Shown one piece after another: positions 7,681-15,975 of a stretch of DNA of 19,424 bases. Source of the DNA: Desulfobulbaceae bacterium (GTDB lineage: Bacteria > Desulfobacterota > Desulfobulbia > Desulfobulbales > SURF-16). The position numbers were made by a program, and so were the translations under genes. The DNA is taken from assembly GCA_023230525.1 (NCBI GenBank), contig JALNXE010000083.1, forward strand, positions 1 to 19,424, written 5' to 3'. Below the pieces are notes generated by a model. The model worked only from the letters and a program-made list of their open reading frames with translations, searched no databases and had not been told where the DNA came from. How positions within the stretch are numbered: the stretch's first letter is position 1; the number at the start of each line of letters is the position of its first letter.

Positions 7681-7838
7681 TGTCTTTTTCAGGCTGTTAT
7701 CAAATTAATTCTGACATCCCGCCCCTCAGCGGCAAAGCCGCAATAGGGGCACGCAGGTTTCAGAAGAAATATCTTTGAAATGCCATAAAGCTGAAAGTTG
7801 TTCAACATGTTTGTCTTTGGCAAAATGGCTTGGCAGTT
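7681..7838 (-). other. 158-bp intergenic gap inside the glycan cluster, with a GC-rich hairpin
   Basis: This is the longest gap within the otherwise tight minus-strand cluster. It contains no convincing open frame. Its main feature is the stem-loop at 7721-7750, listed separately. The stretch next to the GT2 start is AT-rich. No clear sigma70 promoter pair was found. Confidence 0.6.
7721..7750. repeat. GC-rich imperfect hairpin (REP-like)
   Basis: GCCCCT (7721-7726) pairs with AGGGGC (7745-7750). Inside it GCGGC (7729-7733) pairs with GCCGC (7737-7741) across an AAA loop, leaving a small CA/AAT internal bulge. No T-run follows on either strand, so it is not a standard intrinsic terminator. 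Its shape resembles REP/BIME-type extragenic palindromes, which can stabilise upstream mRNA. Here it would lie in the mRNA between the membrane protein and the second GT2. Confidence 0.7.
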
Positions 7839-9422
7839 TCATGGGGGAGAAGTATTTCCCACCGCGGTATGCCAGACAGCTACAACGAAGTTCTTTTCGT
7901 CTTCTTGATCATTAAATACCTTGGAAGAAAATGCCTTTTCCTCGACCAACTTATTCATTAAAATAATATCGTTATCATCCCGCCGGTTCAGCAACAAGAT
8001 TACGACTACCGGTTTTTTGCTGCGCTTGAGAATATTGAAGACCTTCCGCTTATCTTCAGGACCGATCTGTCTGACATCCTGTCTTTCAAGAAACCAGACC
8101 ATTGTTCTCATATTTACCCATATCTGCCAATCTTTTTCATCTGTAAGAACCTGATCTTTAACCCAACAGCATGACTCCGGAATTACAGGGATATTGATAT
8201 TATAATCCATGGAAACGCTCTTATAGCCAAGCGGAAGTGTCAGCAGCAACCCCAACAGTATGACCACATTCAGCTTTTTGCAAATAATAAGACTACCGGC
8301 TTTTTCCGACATGTAAGCGGCAACAGCAGAGATAGCTGCCCCGGCAAACAGCAACCAGAGTACCGCAGGGAAAAGCATAACTCGCCCTTCCATTGAGCCG
8401 GAATACAGGTATTTTGCCAGAATAACCAACATATTCGCCACAAAAAGCACCGACAGCATCAAGCCGGTTTGGCGGACACGCAGGGCGTCTTTTACCCCAA
8501 TCATACCGAGCAGGATAAGCGGCCAGCCGAGATTACTTTCAAACATGCGCAGCATGCCAATTCCATAAATCCATGGCCAATTACGCTCTATGACCTGCCA
8601 GAAATTATTACCGAATCCATCCGGCACCTTATTATGAGCAAGCTCATCAAGTGTGTTGAGGTAATAGGCTACAGATGGAGGAGGAGTGCTGAATTGCTGG
8701 AGAATTGCTGCCACCTGATCTAATCTGAGCAAATCGCGGCCTATCTCAGAGAAACTGAAAATATAGAAAAGAACAGCAAAAAGACCTGCCATTACTGCCA
8801 CGGCCCACATTCTGCCATTGCTATCAAATCGGCGTATAAATCCCACACAGCTCCAGCCCAATATCACCAAGGACACGACAATCCCTTCCACCCGCAAGAA
8901 AGGAATACAGATTGAAAAGAGGATCACGCCAATAAACCATTTCAATTCCTTTCTTTCCGCAAAACAAACTGCAAAATAAACACTATAGAGAGACAAGCAG
9001 AGATAGAGAGGGTCTCTTATGGCGGCAAAGGCTATGGAATTGTATTCCGGCAGCAGCACAAAGACCATGGTGATGATTATGGCAGGCCATCCCGGTGAAA
9101 ATCTCTTGGCAAGACTGAAAAAAGGAAAAAAAGCCAGGCATGAGGCTGCCACGGAAATGGCCCGGCCTGCGGCATGCCAGTCTAGACCAAGTTTGTGAAC
9201 GCACATCACGAGAAAGGGATAAAACAGCATGGGATATGCTTTGATCGCCCCAGGAATATTACCCTGCTCCAGTGATTGCGCGGACCATAGATATACCGGG
9301 GCGTCAGGATGAATCATGACGCCCTGAAACAATGGCAGAATTTTGACAAAAAGATTTATCAAAAAGAGAAAGGCAAGCCAACCGGGCCAGTCCGGAGATG
9401 TCTTATCCTGAAAATATTTCAT
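7839..9422 (-). CDS. Multi-pass membrane protein, GT-C / GT39-like glycosyltransferase
   Basis: This is a 527-residue integral membrane protein. Many hydrophobic helices are visible: about residues 13-33, 88-104, 112-128, 138-154, 162-174, 180-196, 206-224, 299-311, 320-336, 348-370 and 385-400. A loop after the first helix holds HPDAPVY (Asp40), comparable to the catalytic acidic residue in the first periplasmic loop of ArnT/PMT-type GT-C enzymes. IRDPLY and LRVEG follow, as in that superfamily. The C-terminal 120 residues look soluble. Such enzymes use polyprenyl-phosphate sugars on the outer face of the membrane. The start is ATG at 9422, one base after the upstream GT2 stop (TGATATG), implying translational coupling. 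A longer frame to 9536 exists but would overlap that GT2. An O-unit polymerase cannot be excluded. Confidence 0.65.
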   Translation of the reverse strand: MKYFQDKTSPDWPGWLAFLFLINLFVKILPLFQGVMIHPDAPVYLWSAQSLEQGNIPGAIKAYPMLFYPFLVMCVHKLGLDWHAAGRAISVAASCLAFFPFFSLAKRFSPGWPAIIITMVFVLLPEYNSIAFAAIRDPLYLCLSLYSVYFAVCFAERKELKWFIGVILFSICIPFLRVEGIVVSLVILGWSCVGFIRRFDSNGRMWAVAVMAGLFAVLFYIFSFSEIGRDLLRLDQVAAILQQFSTPPPSVAYYLNTLDELAHNKVPDGFGNNFWQVIERNWPWIYGIGMLRMFESNLGWPLILLGMIGVKDALRVRQTGLMLSVLFVANMLVILAKYLYSGSMEGRVMLFPAVLWLLFAGAAISAVAAYMSEKAGSLIICKKLNVVILLGLLLTLPLGYKSVSMDYNINIPVIPESCCWVKDQVLTDEKDWQIWVNMRTMVWFLERQDVRQIGPEDKRKVFNILKRSKKPVVVILLLNRRDDNDIILMNKLVEEKAFSSKVFNDQEDEKNFVVAVWHTAVGNTSPP

Positions 9423-9423
9423 A

Positions 9424-10323
9424 TCAGTTCTGCTTTCGGCCCCATTTGAGGAGGTGCCATAACAGCCTGACATCCTGCAGGGCATAGCCCCAGGCATTCT
9501 GAAAAATCCGGCGTTCATAGGCATTACCGCCGCCATGGTCGCTGAGATGCCTGCCCAGGGCCAGATAAGACCTGCGCAACTGATAACGAATCAGTGAGGC
9601 ATATGCTGCGAGATCAGGATTGCGTGATAATTTTTCATAACAGAGAATCTTATCCGTTCTGATCGTCGACGTTGTTGAAGACACGTTGGTCGCGTGCTCC
9701 CGCCTGCAGAGAACAGGTTCATCCAGAAAGCCCACCTTCCCCGCCAGCCACAACAAAACCGGCATCTCCAGGTCTTCGTAGCATCGATATTGCGGGTCAA
9801 ATCCGCCGATTTTCCGCAAGGTTTCCGTCCGGAACATACCGGTGGCAAAGATTGGCCTGACTCCGCTTAACATCGAGGAAAGAGGATCGTGCTGTCTGAA
9901 AAGAGCCCGCCGTTTATCATCCAGCACGCAGCTGCAGGTTTCCGTCTCACCTTTCACCCGAAAAGCATCAGCAAAAAGGGCCACATGCTCCTGATGGCTG
10001 GTGAAAAAACGGACCCGTTTCTCAATGCTGTCCCGCAGCAAAAAATCATCAGAAGCCAGTTCACAGAAATACTGCCCATCAGCTATGGCCAGCCCCTCGT
10101 TTAATGAACTGATCAAGCCACTGTTCCGCTTCCGCTTGATAAAACGGAATCCCCCCTCTCTTTCCGCAAGAATCCCGTCAATAACTGCTGCGCTGTCATC
10201 GGTAGACGCATCATCAATCACAATAAGATCAATCTTTGGCCAGGTCTGTTCAAGAACACTGGTGATCGACTGGGTTATATAGTGTTGATGGTTGTATGAA
10301 GGGATAATGATTGAAACGAGCAT
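9424..10323 (-). CDS. Glycosyltransferase family 2 (paralogue of 6757-7680)
   Basis: This 299-residue GT-A enzyme has IIIPSYNHQHYI (5-16), DDAS (37-40) and ELASDD (88-93), the two Asp pairs that hold the nucleotide sugar and metal. FRFIKRKRNSGLISSLNEGL, the CYEDLEMP catalytic-region block and RYQLRRSYLALGRHL match the other GT2 almost motif for motif. So does the tail DVRLLWHLL. The start is ATG at 10323. No clear Shine-Dalgarno is visible; the GT4 stop lies 36 bases upstream. The stop is coupled to the start of the GT-C-like gene. Donor and acceptor are unknown. Confidence 0.85.
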   Translation of the reverse strand: MLVSIIIPSYNHQHYITQSITSVLEQTWPKIDLIVIDDASTDDSAAVIDGILAEREGGFRFIKRKRNSGLISSLNEGLAIADGQYFCELASDDFLLRDSIEKRVRFFTSHQEHVALFADAFRVKGETETCSCVLDDKRRALFRQHDPLSSMLSGVRPIFATGMFRTETLRKIGGFDPQYRCYEDLEMPVLLWLAGKVGFLDEPVLCRREHATNVSSTTSTIRTDKILCYEKLSRNPDLAAYASLIRYQLRRSYLALGRHLSDHGGGNAYERRIFQNAWGYALQDVRLLWHLLKWGRKQN

Positions 10324-10359
10324 CGCGATAGGATATTCAATCTGTCATGAAGCGCCAAA

Positions 10360-11499
10360 TTAAATCATGAGATTATGATATAAGGAATCCATCCGGGCAA
10401 CCATGCGTTTGCCGTCAAAAAACTTCGCCTGTTGCTTTATGCTTGCAACTGCCTGTTTTCTCTGCAATTCCGTCCATGCCATCATCTGCCCCATAGCAGA
10501 TTCCAGCTCCTTCTCATTTTCAGGAGGCACCAAAAAGCATTGCCCCTTGTCCGCCAGGGTCGTCAGAATTTCCGGTATGCCGCCAACCCCGCTTGCCACG
10601 ACAGGCAGCCCGGCCGCCAGCGCTTCCAGCACGGCCAGGGGAAATCCTTCATGTCGGGAAGGCATGACAAAACCGTCCAAAGCAGCCAGGAACTTCGGGA
10701 TATCGGCAACATGTCCCAATAAGGAGATCTGGTTTGCAATTCCCAGTTCCCTCGCCAGGGCAGTCAACTCATCACGCAGTTTTCCTTTCCCGGCTATGAC
10801 CAGATGGCCTCCCAGTTTGCCGATTCCACTTGCGGCCCATGCCCGGAGAAGAACATCATGACCCTTGACAGGGGCCAGTCTGCCCACCGCCCCCCAGAGC
10901 AGGGCTTGCGGAGGTAAGCCGAAGAACGACCGGCTTTCGGTTTTATCGAGATTGCTGCTGCCGAACAGGGCAAGATCAATGCCGTTATACACGACTTCAA
11001 CCCTACTTGCCGGGTACCAGGAATTTGTCAGCAATATATCACGTTTGACCGCCTCGGAAACCGCAATTATTTTGTTAATACGGGGCCAGAGAATTCTGTT
11101 GCCGATTTTACGTAAAAAAGAGCGGGAGCGGTTCAGGCCATGCACAGTGGTGACCAGGCGCACCTTGCTGTTTTTCCGTGCAGCCAGGGCGGCATAAACA
11201 ACCGATTTATGCCTTTGTGCATGGACAATATCCACCCCTTCCGCCTTGATGATCTGATCCAGTTCCCCCACCACCCGGTATTTGAAATTCCGGAGATCCT
11301 CTTTGCCAAAGGGAAGCCATCTGACATCAAAACCGGCCTCAGCAAGGGTTTCCTGGTCTGACGGTGGTCCGGCCAGGTAACAGACAATATGCCGGTATCC
11401 ATCCCGCAGCCCATGGACAATCTGGTTAAATAATGGGTAATCGCCTTTAAAACTGCTCCATACATGGAGAATGGTAATTTTCCCGGCTGTATCCTTCAT
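10360..11499 (-). CDS. Glycosyltransferase family 4 (GT-B fold)
   Basis: This 379-residue retaining glycosyltransferase has an N-terminal acceptor domain with HVWSSFKGDYP, DIVHAQRHKS and TTVHG, then a linker with AVSEAVKRD and VVYNGID. The C-terminal donor domain has GAVGRLAPVKGHD (203-215), VIAGKGKLRDEL and LLGHVADIP. The PSRHEGFPLAVLEALAAG block contains the EX7E pair Glu284/Glu292 that binds the nucleotide. Length is normal for GT4. The start is ATG at 11499, with GAGA about seven bases upstream. It begins 24 bases after the end of the ABC exporter gene and is followed at 36 bases by the GT2, so all three are probably co-transcribed. The sugar donor cannot be assigned. Confidence 0.9.
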   Translation of the reverse strand: MKDTAGKITILHVWSSFKGDYPLFNQIVHGLRDGYRHIVCYLAGPPSDQETLAEAGFDVRWLPFGKEDLRNFKYRVVGELDQIIKAEGVDIVHAQRHKSVVYAALAARKNSKVRLVTTVHGLNRSRSFLRKIGNRILWPRINKIIAVSEAVKRDILLTNSWYPASRVEVVYNGIDLALFGSSNLDKTESRSFFGLPPQALLWGAVGRLAPVKGHDVLLRAWAASGIGKLGGHLVIAGKGKLRDELTALARELGIANQISLLGHVADIPKFLAALDGFVMPSRHEGFPLAVLEALAAGLPVVASGVGGIPEILTTLADKGQCFLVPPENEKELESAMGQMMAWTELQRKQAVASIKQQAKFFDGKRMVARMDSLYHNLMI

Positions 11500-11523
11500 T
11501 TATGTTCTCGCGACAGCAAAAGC

Positions 11524-13275
11524 TCAGCAGGACTCTGACTTTTTCTCACTGTAAGAAAGGTAGAGTTCTTTATAGGTTTGGGATTTCTCCAGCAACTCCT
11601 CATGGCGGCCCTGGGAGATAATCCGGCCATGATCCATGACGAGAATCCGGTCAGCATTGCGGATGGTGGAAAGACGATGGGCCACGACGATTGTAGTCCG
11701 GTCATGCATCAATCTCTCCAAAGCCTTCTGCACCAGGGCCTCTGACACCGCATCAAGAGCCGATGTCGCCTCATCCAATATGAGGATAGGGGGATTTTTC
11801 AGGATGGCCCTGGCAATGGCAATTCTCTGCCGCTGCCCGCCGGAGAGATTGAGACCTCTTTCGCCGAGCATGGTATTGTATCCATCAGGAAATTCCGCGA
11901 TAAAATCATGGGCGAATGCCAGGCGTGCCGCTTTTTCAACCTCACTGTCCTGGGCCTCGGGAGAGCCAAAGGCAATATTTTCCCTGATCGTATCATTAAA
12001 AAGAACGATATCCTGACTGACCAGACCAATCAATTTTCGTAAGTCCTTCAGCCTGACACTTGGCAACTCATGCCCGTCAATCAGGATACGGCCCTCAGAG
12101 GGATCATAATACCGGGGCAGCAGATCAATAAACGTGGTCTTGCCGGCCCCGCTCGGTCCGACAATCGCTACCACATCACCCTTCCGGATGGTCAGATTGA
12201 TGCCCTGTAAAACAAGTTCGCCATCCCCTCTGTATCGGTGTGAAACATTATCATAACGGATCTCCTTCTGAAAGAACGGCAGCGGGATATCGCCGCTTTT
12301 TTCCGCTTCCATTGTTTCAAGCCACCAGATGCGATCAGTGGCCGCCATAATTTCATGGAAAACCGCATAGGATCTCCCCACCTGTTTGACCGGATTAAAG
12401 ATCATCACCACGGCGCCAAGGGAGGAAAAAAGATCTCCGCTGGTTATAATCCCTTTCGCCACCAGATTTCCCCCGTACCAGATGACGATGGCCACGCCGA
12501 TGCCGGTTGAGATATCAACAATCAGCTTGGCTATCTCTTTATAGCGGATAATTTTGGTTTCCTGGCTGTAATTGGATTGACTGGTCTTCCGGAAGTGAGC
12601 CGCCTGCCCCTCCTCATTAACAAAAATTTTAATCACCTTGGCGCCGACCGAGGCCTCGCTGATGAAATGGGTCAAGGTGGCGGCGCTCTGCTGGGCCAGA
12701 TTACGCTTCGCCTTCACCTTGCGGGCCACCCGGTTGGCAGCACTGACGATTAACGGCAGGCCGACCAGGGCGAGCAGGGTGATATCCCAGCGCCGGTAAA
12801 AGGCCACTCCCAACAGGACAATAATGGTGGGGACTTCCTTGAAAACGGTGAGCAGGGTATCACTCACCAGACCCTGAGCCAAGGAGGTATCGGTGAGGAT
12901 ACGGGAAATCATCTTACCGGATGATTCCTTGCCGAGGGATAAAACCGGCAGGTGAAGCAGATGCTCGTAAAGGCGAACGCGCAGATCCCTCACCAGCTTG
13001 ATGCCTGAGGAGCGCATCAGATAGCTGTAGATCATCTCACAGGTGCCCCGGAGAGCATAGAGGAGCATGATCACAAATGGCAACCAGACCAGCATCGAGA
13101 ATTTCTTGTCAACAAAAATAGAATCGATGACTGGTTTCACCAGCCAGGCAATGATGCCGCTTGCCCCGGAAGATACCAAGCTGAATAAAAGCGCGGCCAG
13201 CACCCTGCCGTAATACGGCCGGACAAGTCCGATAATTTTCGGGTCAAATAAATTTGCTATGGATATCTTTGTCAT
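11524..13275 (-). CDS. msbA: ABC exporter, MsbA-type lipid/lipid-linked glycan flippase
   Basis: This 583-residue half-transporter fuses a six-helix membrane domain (about 1-320) to an ATPase domain (about 338-580). ATPase motifs are complete: Walker A GPSGAGKTT (373-381), Q-loop SQD (420-422), signature LSGGQ (477-481), Walker B ILILDE (497-502) and the H-loop His533. A homodimer would flip an amphipathic substrate from the inner to the outer leaflet. Overall sequence and length match MsbA, which moves lipid A-core. The position as first gene of a glycosyltransferase cluster also allows a role like PglK, moving an undecaprenyl-linked oligosaccharide. The start is ATG at 13275 with GAGTG just upstream. 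A good promoter lies at 13361-13389. It probably heads the minus-strand operon. Confidence 0.88.
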   Translation of the reverse strand: MTKISIANLFDPKIIGLVRPYYGRVLAALLFSLVSSGASGIIAWLVKPVIDSIFVDKKFSMLVWLPFVIMLLYALRGTCEMIYSYLMRSSGIKLVRDLRVRLYEHLLHLPVLSLGKESSGKMISRILTDTSLAQGLVSDTLLTVFKEVPTIIVLLGVAFYRRWDITLLALVGLPLIVSAANRVARKVKAKRNLAQQSAATLTHFISEASVGAKVIKIFVNEEGQAAHFRKTSQSNYSQETKIIRYKEIAKLIVDISTGIGVAIVIWYGGNLVAKGIITSGDLFSSLGAVVMIFNPVKQVGRSYAVFHEIMAATDRIWWLETMEAEKSGDIPLPFFQKEIRYDNVSHRYRGDGELVLQGINLTIRKGDVVAIVGPSGAGKTTFIDLLPRYYDPSEGRILIDGHELPSVRLKDLRKLIGLVSQDIVLFNDTIRENIAFGSPEAQDSEVEKAARLAFAHDFIAEFPDGYNTMLGERGLNLSGGQRQRIAIARAILKNPPILILDEATSALDAVSEALVQKALERLMHDRTTIVVAHRLSTIRNADRILVMDHGRIISQGRHEELLEKSQTYKELYLSYSEKKSESC

Positions 13276-13360
13276 TCACTCGATAAAAAATCAAAATAGA
13301 GAATTGTTCCGCCCGGATATACGGCGAAATTGACCCAAGCAGAAAATGAGCAAATTTGTT

Positions 13361-13389
13361 ATCTTACTCTTCATGGACGATTTAAGCAA
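13361..13389 (-). promoter_or_regulatory. Sigma70-like promoter for the msbA-led operon
   Basis: On the minus strand, TTGCTT (13389-13384) and TAAGAT (13366-13361) are separated by exactly 17 bases. They lie about 85 bases upstream of the msbA start codon. It overlaps the opposing rmlB promoter. Confidence 0.5.
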
Positions 13390-13402
13390 CATATTGTATA
13401 CT
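13374..13402 (+). promoter_or_regulatory. Sigma70-like promoter for the rmlBACD operon
   Basis: TGGACG (13374-13379) and TATACT (13397-13402) are separated by 17 bases and lie about 54 bases upstream of the rmlB start. The -10 box is strong (5 of 6) and the -35 is moderate. Confidence 0.5.
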
Positions 13403-13455
13403 TGCGATTTTATTGTAACACCTCACTGACAATACTTCTTTATTGATGAGCAGAG

Positions 13456-14538
13456 ATGGATAACCCAACCACTACTGACAATATCCTGGTGACAGGCGGG
13501 GCCGGTTTCATCGGCGCCAACTTCATCCACTTCATTCTGAAAAACCGGCCTGAGTTGCGGGTAATTAATCTCGATGCCCTGACCTATGCCGGCAATCTCA
13601 CCAGTCTCTCCGTTCTGCCGGCTGCACACCGCAACCGGCACACCTTTGTGCACGGCGATATCCGCGATCCTGATCTGCTGGCCGGACTCTTCCGCAAATA
13701 TTTATTTAAAGGTGTTATCCATTTTGCGGCGGAATCACATGTGGACCGTTCAATTCACGGCCCAAAAGTCTTTGCTGACACCAATGTCGGCGGGACCTGC
13801 ACCCTTTTGCAGGCCAGCCTCGATGCCTGGGAACAACGGGGCAGACCTGCGGATTTCCGCTTCCATCATGTTTCCACCGATGAGGTATACGGCAGCCTGG
13901 GGCCGGTTGGCGCTTTCACCGAACAAAGCCCCTATGATCCCTCCAGTCCGTATTCCGCCTCCAAGGCAGCCTCTGATCATTTTGTCCGGGCTTACGGGAA
14001 AACATATGGCCTGCCCTTTGTCATCACCAACTGTTCCAATAATTTCGGACCATTTCAGTTTCCCGAAAAACTTATTCCGCTTATAATATGCAATATTCTG
14101 GCGGAAAAACCCTTGCCGATATACGGTGACGGCAGCAATGTGCGGGACTGGCTCTATGTGCTTGACCACTGCGACGCCCTCCTGCGGGTCTTTGAGCAGG
14201 GCAAGGCGGGACAAACTTACAATATCGGTGGCGGGGCGGAACGGTCTAATCTTGACATCGCAAGGCAACTGTGTAGAATTCTGGACGAAAAACAAGGGAG
14301 ATCCGCCGGGGCTGCCGAATCGCTTATCACCTTTGTCAAAGACCGTCCCGGCCATGACTTCCGCTATGCCATTGACGCGACAAAAATCAGCAGGGAACTG
14401 GACTGGAAGCCGCGCTACTCCTTTGCCGAGGCCTTAAACGGAACCGTTGACTGGTATCTGGCCAATATGGCCTGGGTCGACTCCGTCCGCTCCGGCGCCT
14501 ATCGCCAGTGGCTGGAACTCAACTACGAAAAGAGATAA
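13456..14538 (+). CDS. rmlB: dTDP-glucose 4,6-dehydratase
   Basis: RmlB (RfbB) converts dTDP-glucose to dTDP-4-keto-6-deoxyglucose, the shared precursor of rhamnose and the 3-amino sugars of this locus. The 360-residue protein is an extended SDR enzyme. It has the NAD loop VTGGAGFIGANF (12-23), HFAAESHVDRSI, the catalytic Thr141-Asp142-Glu143 in STDEVYG, and Tyr166/Lys170 in PYSASKAASDH. NNFGPFQFPEKLIPL and GDGSNVRDWLYV follow, as in all RmlB proteins. The start is ATG at 13456; the leader GAGCAG is a weak ribosome-binding site. It is the first gene of the plus-strand operon, and its stop is one base before the rmlA start. Confidence 0.97.
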   Translation: MDNPTTTDNILVTGGAGFIGANFIHFILKNRPELRVINLDALTYAGNLTSLSVLPAAHRNRHTFVHGDIRDPDLLAGLFRKYLFKGVIHFAAESHVDRSIHGPKVFADTNVGGTCTLLQASLDAWEQRGRPADFRFHHVSTDEVYGSLGPVGAFTEQSPYDPSSPYSASKAASDHFVRAYGKTYGLPFVITNCSNNFGPFQFPEKLIPLIICNILAEKPLPIYGDGSNVRDWLYVLDHCDALLRVFEQGKAGQTYNIGGGAERSNLDIARQLCRILDEKQGRSAGAAESLITFVKDRPGHDFRYAIDATKISRELDWKPRYSFAEALNGTVDWYLANMAWVDSVRSGAYRQWLELNYEKR

Positions 14539-14539
14539 T

Positions 14540-15427
14540 ATGAAAGGAATCATACTTGCCGGAGGATCAGGCACCCGCCTCTACCCCATCACCCAGGTAG
14601 TCAGCAAACAGCTCCTGCCTGTCTATGACAAACCGATGATCTATTACCCTCTTGCCGTGCTCATGCTGGCCGGGATCAGGGATATTCTCATTATTTCCAC
14701 CCCGGTTGATCTTCCCCGCTTCCAGGAACTGCTCGGCGGCGGCTCGCAATGGGGGCTCTCTTTTTCTTATGTTGAACAGCCCCGGCCTGAGGGCTTGGCC
14801 CAGGCATTTATCCTGGGCCGGGACTTTATCAACCACGATAACGTCTGCATGATCCTCGGCGACAATCTCTTCTACGGCCATGGGCTACCGGAAAAACTTC
14901 ATAAGGCGGCGGCTCGGACCCAAGGGGCGACCATCTTCGGTTATCAGGTGAGCGATCCCCAGCGCTATGGGGTTATCACCTTCGGCAAGGAAGGCAGGAT
15001 TGTCGATATTGAGGAAAAACCTTTAGTGCCGAAATCAAATTACGCGGTAACCGGCCTCTATTTCTATGACAATCGTGTCGCGGATATCGCGGCCCGGATC
15101 AGACCATCCCCACGGGGTGAACTGGAAATCACCGATGTCAACCGCGCCTATCTGGAAATGGGAGAGCTGCATGTGGAAAAACTGGGCCGCGGCATCGCCT
15201 GGCTTGATACCGGCACCCATGATTCCCTGCTGCAGTCCTCACGATTTATTGAGGTTATTGAAAAAAGACAGGGCCTCAAGGTGGCCTGTATCGAGGAAAT
15301 CGCCTATTTCATGAAATATATCGACAATGCGCAACTTGAAAGGCTGGCGCTCCCCCTGCTGAAAAATAATTATGGCCAGTATCTGATGAAACTCCTGCAG
15401 CAGGAGGTCCTTTATGAAGGTGACTGA
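14540..15427 (+). CDS. rmlA: Glucose-1-phosphate thymidylyltransferase
   Basis: RmlA (RfbA) joins glucose-1-phosphate and dTTP to make dTDP-glucose. The 295-residue protein opens with KGIILAGGSGTRLYPIT, the nucleotide-binding loop GGSGTRLYP (8-16), then SKQLLPVYDKPMIYYPL, EQPRPEGLAQAF and LGDN (107-110, the metal-binding Asp). Length fits the RmlA family. The frame is open back to 14447, but the right start is ATG at 14540, because it gives the normal N-terminus and lies one base after the rmlB stop. The 3' end overlaps rmlC by 14 bases. Confidence 0.97.
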   Translation: MKGIILAGGSGTRLYPITQVVSKQLLPVYDKPMIYYPLAVLMLAGIRDILIISTPVDLPRFQELLGGGSQWGLSFSYVEQPRPEGLAQAFILGRDFINHDNVCMILGDNLFYGHGLPEKLHKAAARTQGATIFGYQVSDPQRYGVITFGKEGRIVDIEEKPLVPKSNYAVTGLYFYDNRVADIAARIRPSPRGELEITDVNRAYLEMGELHVEKLGRGIAWLDTGTHDSLLQSSRFIEVIEKRQGLKVACIEEIAYFMKYIDNAQLERLALPLLKNNYGQYLMKLLQQEVLYEGD

Positions 15428-15971
15428 GACGGAACTCTCCGGGGTGTTGATCCTTGAGCCTCGCGTGTTTGAGGATAAACGCGGGTTTTTCATGGAAACC
15501 TTTCACAAGGAGAAATATGAAAAAGCGGGCATAACGGTTGAATTTGTCCAGGACAATTTCTCCTTTTCCCAGAAAAATACCCTGCGCGGTCTCCACTACC
15601 AGCATCCCCACGGCCAGGCAAAGCTGGTCCATGTTGTTCAGGGAGCGGTGTTTGACGTGGCGGTTGATATCAGGCTCGGCTCGCCAACCTTCGGCAAATG
15701 GACAGGCGCCGAACTGTCCGCGGCCAACAGAAGACAGCTTTTCATCCCGCCGGGGTTTGCCCACGGCTTTGTCGTGTTGAGCGATACCGCCTCCTTTGTC
15801 TATAAATGCAGTGATTTTTATTTCCCAGACTGTGAGGCTGGCATCATCTTTTCCGATCCCCAGCTTGCCATCCGCTGGCCAGGCGGTAATTTCCTGCTCT
15901 CGCCCAAGGATCAGCAATACCCCGTTCTGCAGCATATCTCCCCCGGTGATCTGCCCCGCTTTCCCGGATGA
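15414..15971 (+). CDS. rmlC: dTDP-4-dehydrorhamnose 3,5-epimerase
   Basis: RmlC (RfbC) epimerises C3 and C5 of dTDP-4-keto-6-deoxyglucose. The 185-residue cupin shows GVLILEPRVFEDKRGFFMETF, TLRGLHYQHP with the catalytic base His61, VVQGAVFDVAVDIR, FIPPGFAHGF and Tyr130 in FVYKCSDFY. The family normally continues with a glutamate and a GI.W.DP segment, present here as EAGIIFSDP. The start is ATG at 15414, inside the rmlA 3' end, where AGGAGG (15401-15406) gives a strong ribosome-binding site. Four bases separate its stop from the rmlD start. Confidence 0.97.
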   Translation: MKVTETELSGVLILEPRVFEDKRGFFMETFHKEKYEKAGITVEFVQDNFSFSQKNTLRGLHYQHPHGQAKLVHVVQGAVFDVAVDIRLGSPTFGKWTGAELSAANRRQLFIPPGFAHGFVVLSDTASFVYKCSDFYFPDCEAGIIFSDPQLAIRWPGGNFLLSPKDQQYPVLQHISPGDLPRFPG

Positions 15972-15975
15972 ACCC

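Noticed and set aside
9423..9536. An N-terminal extension of the GT-C-like protein.
   Set aside because: It would overlap the upstream GT2 C-terminus in another frame. ATG at 9422, one base after that stop, gives a normal membrane-protein start.
13586..14355. Additional open frames in both strands over rmlB.
   Set aside because: They are shadows of the conserved rmlB frame and show no family motifs.
14447..14539. An upstream extension of rmlA.
   Set aside because: It lies inside rmlB. The start at 14540 gives the standard RmlA N-terminus.
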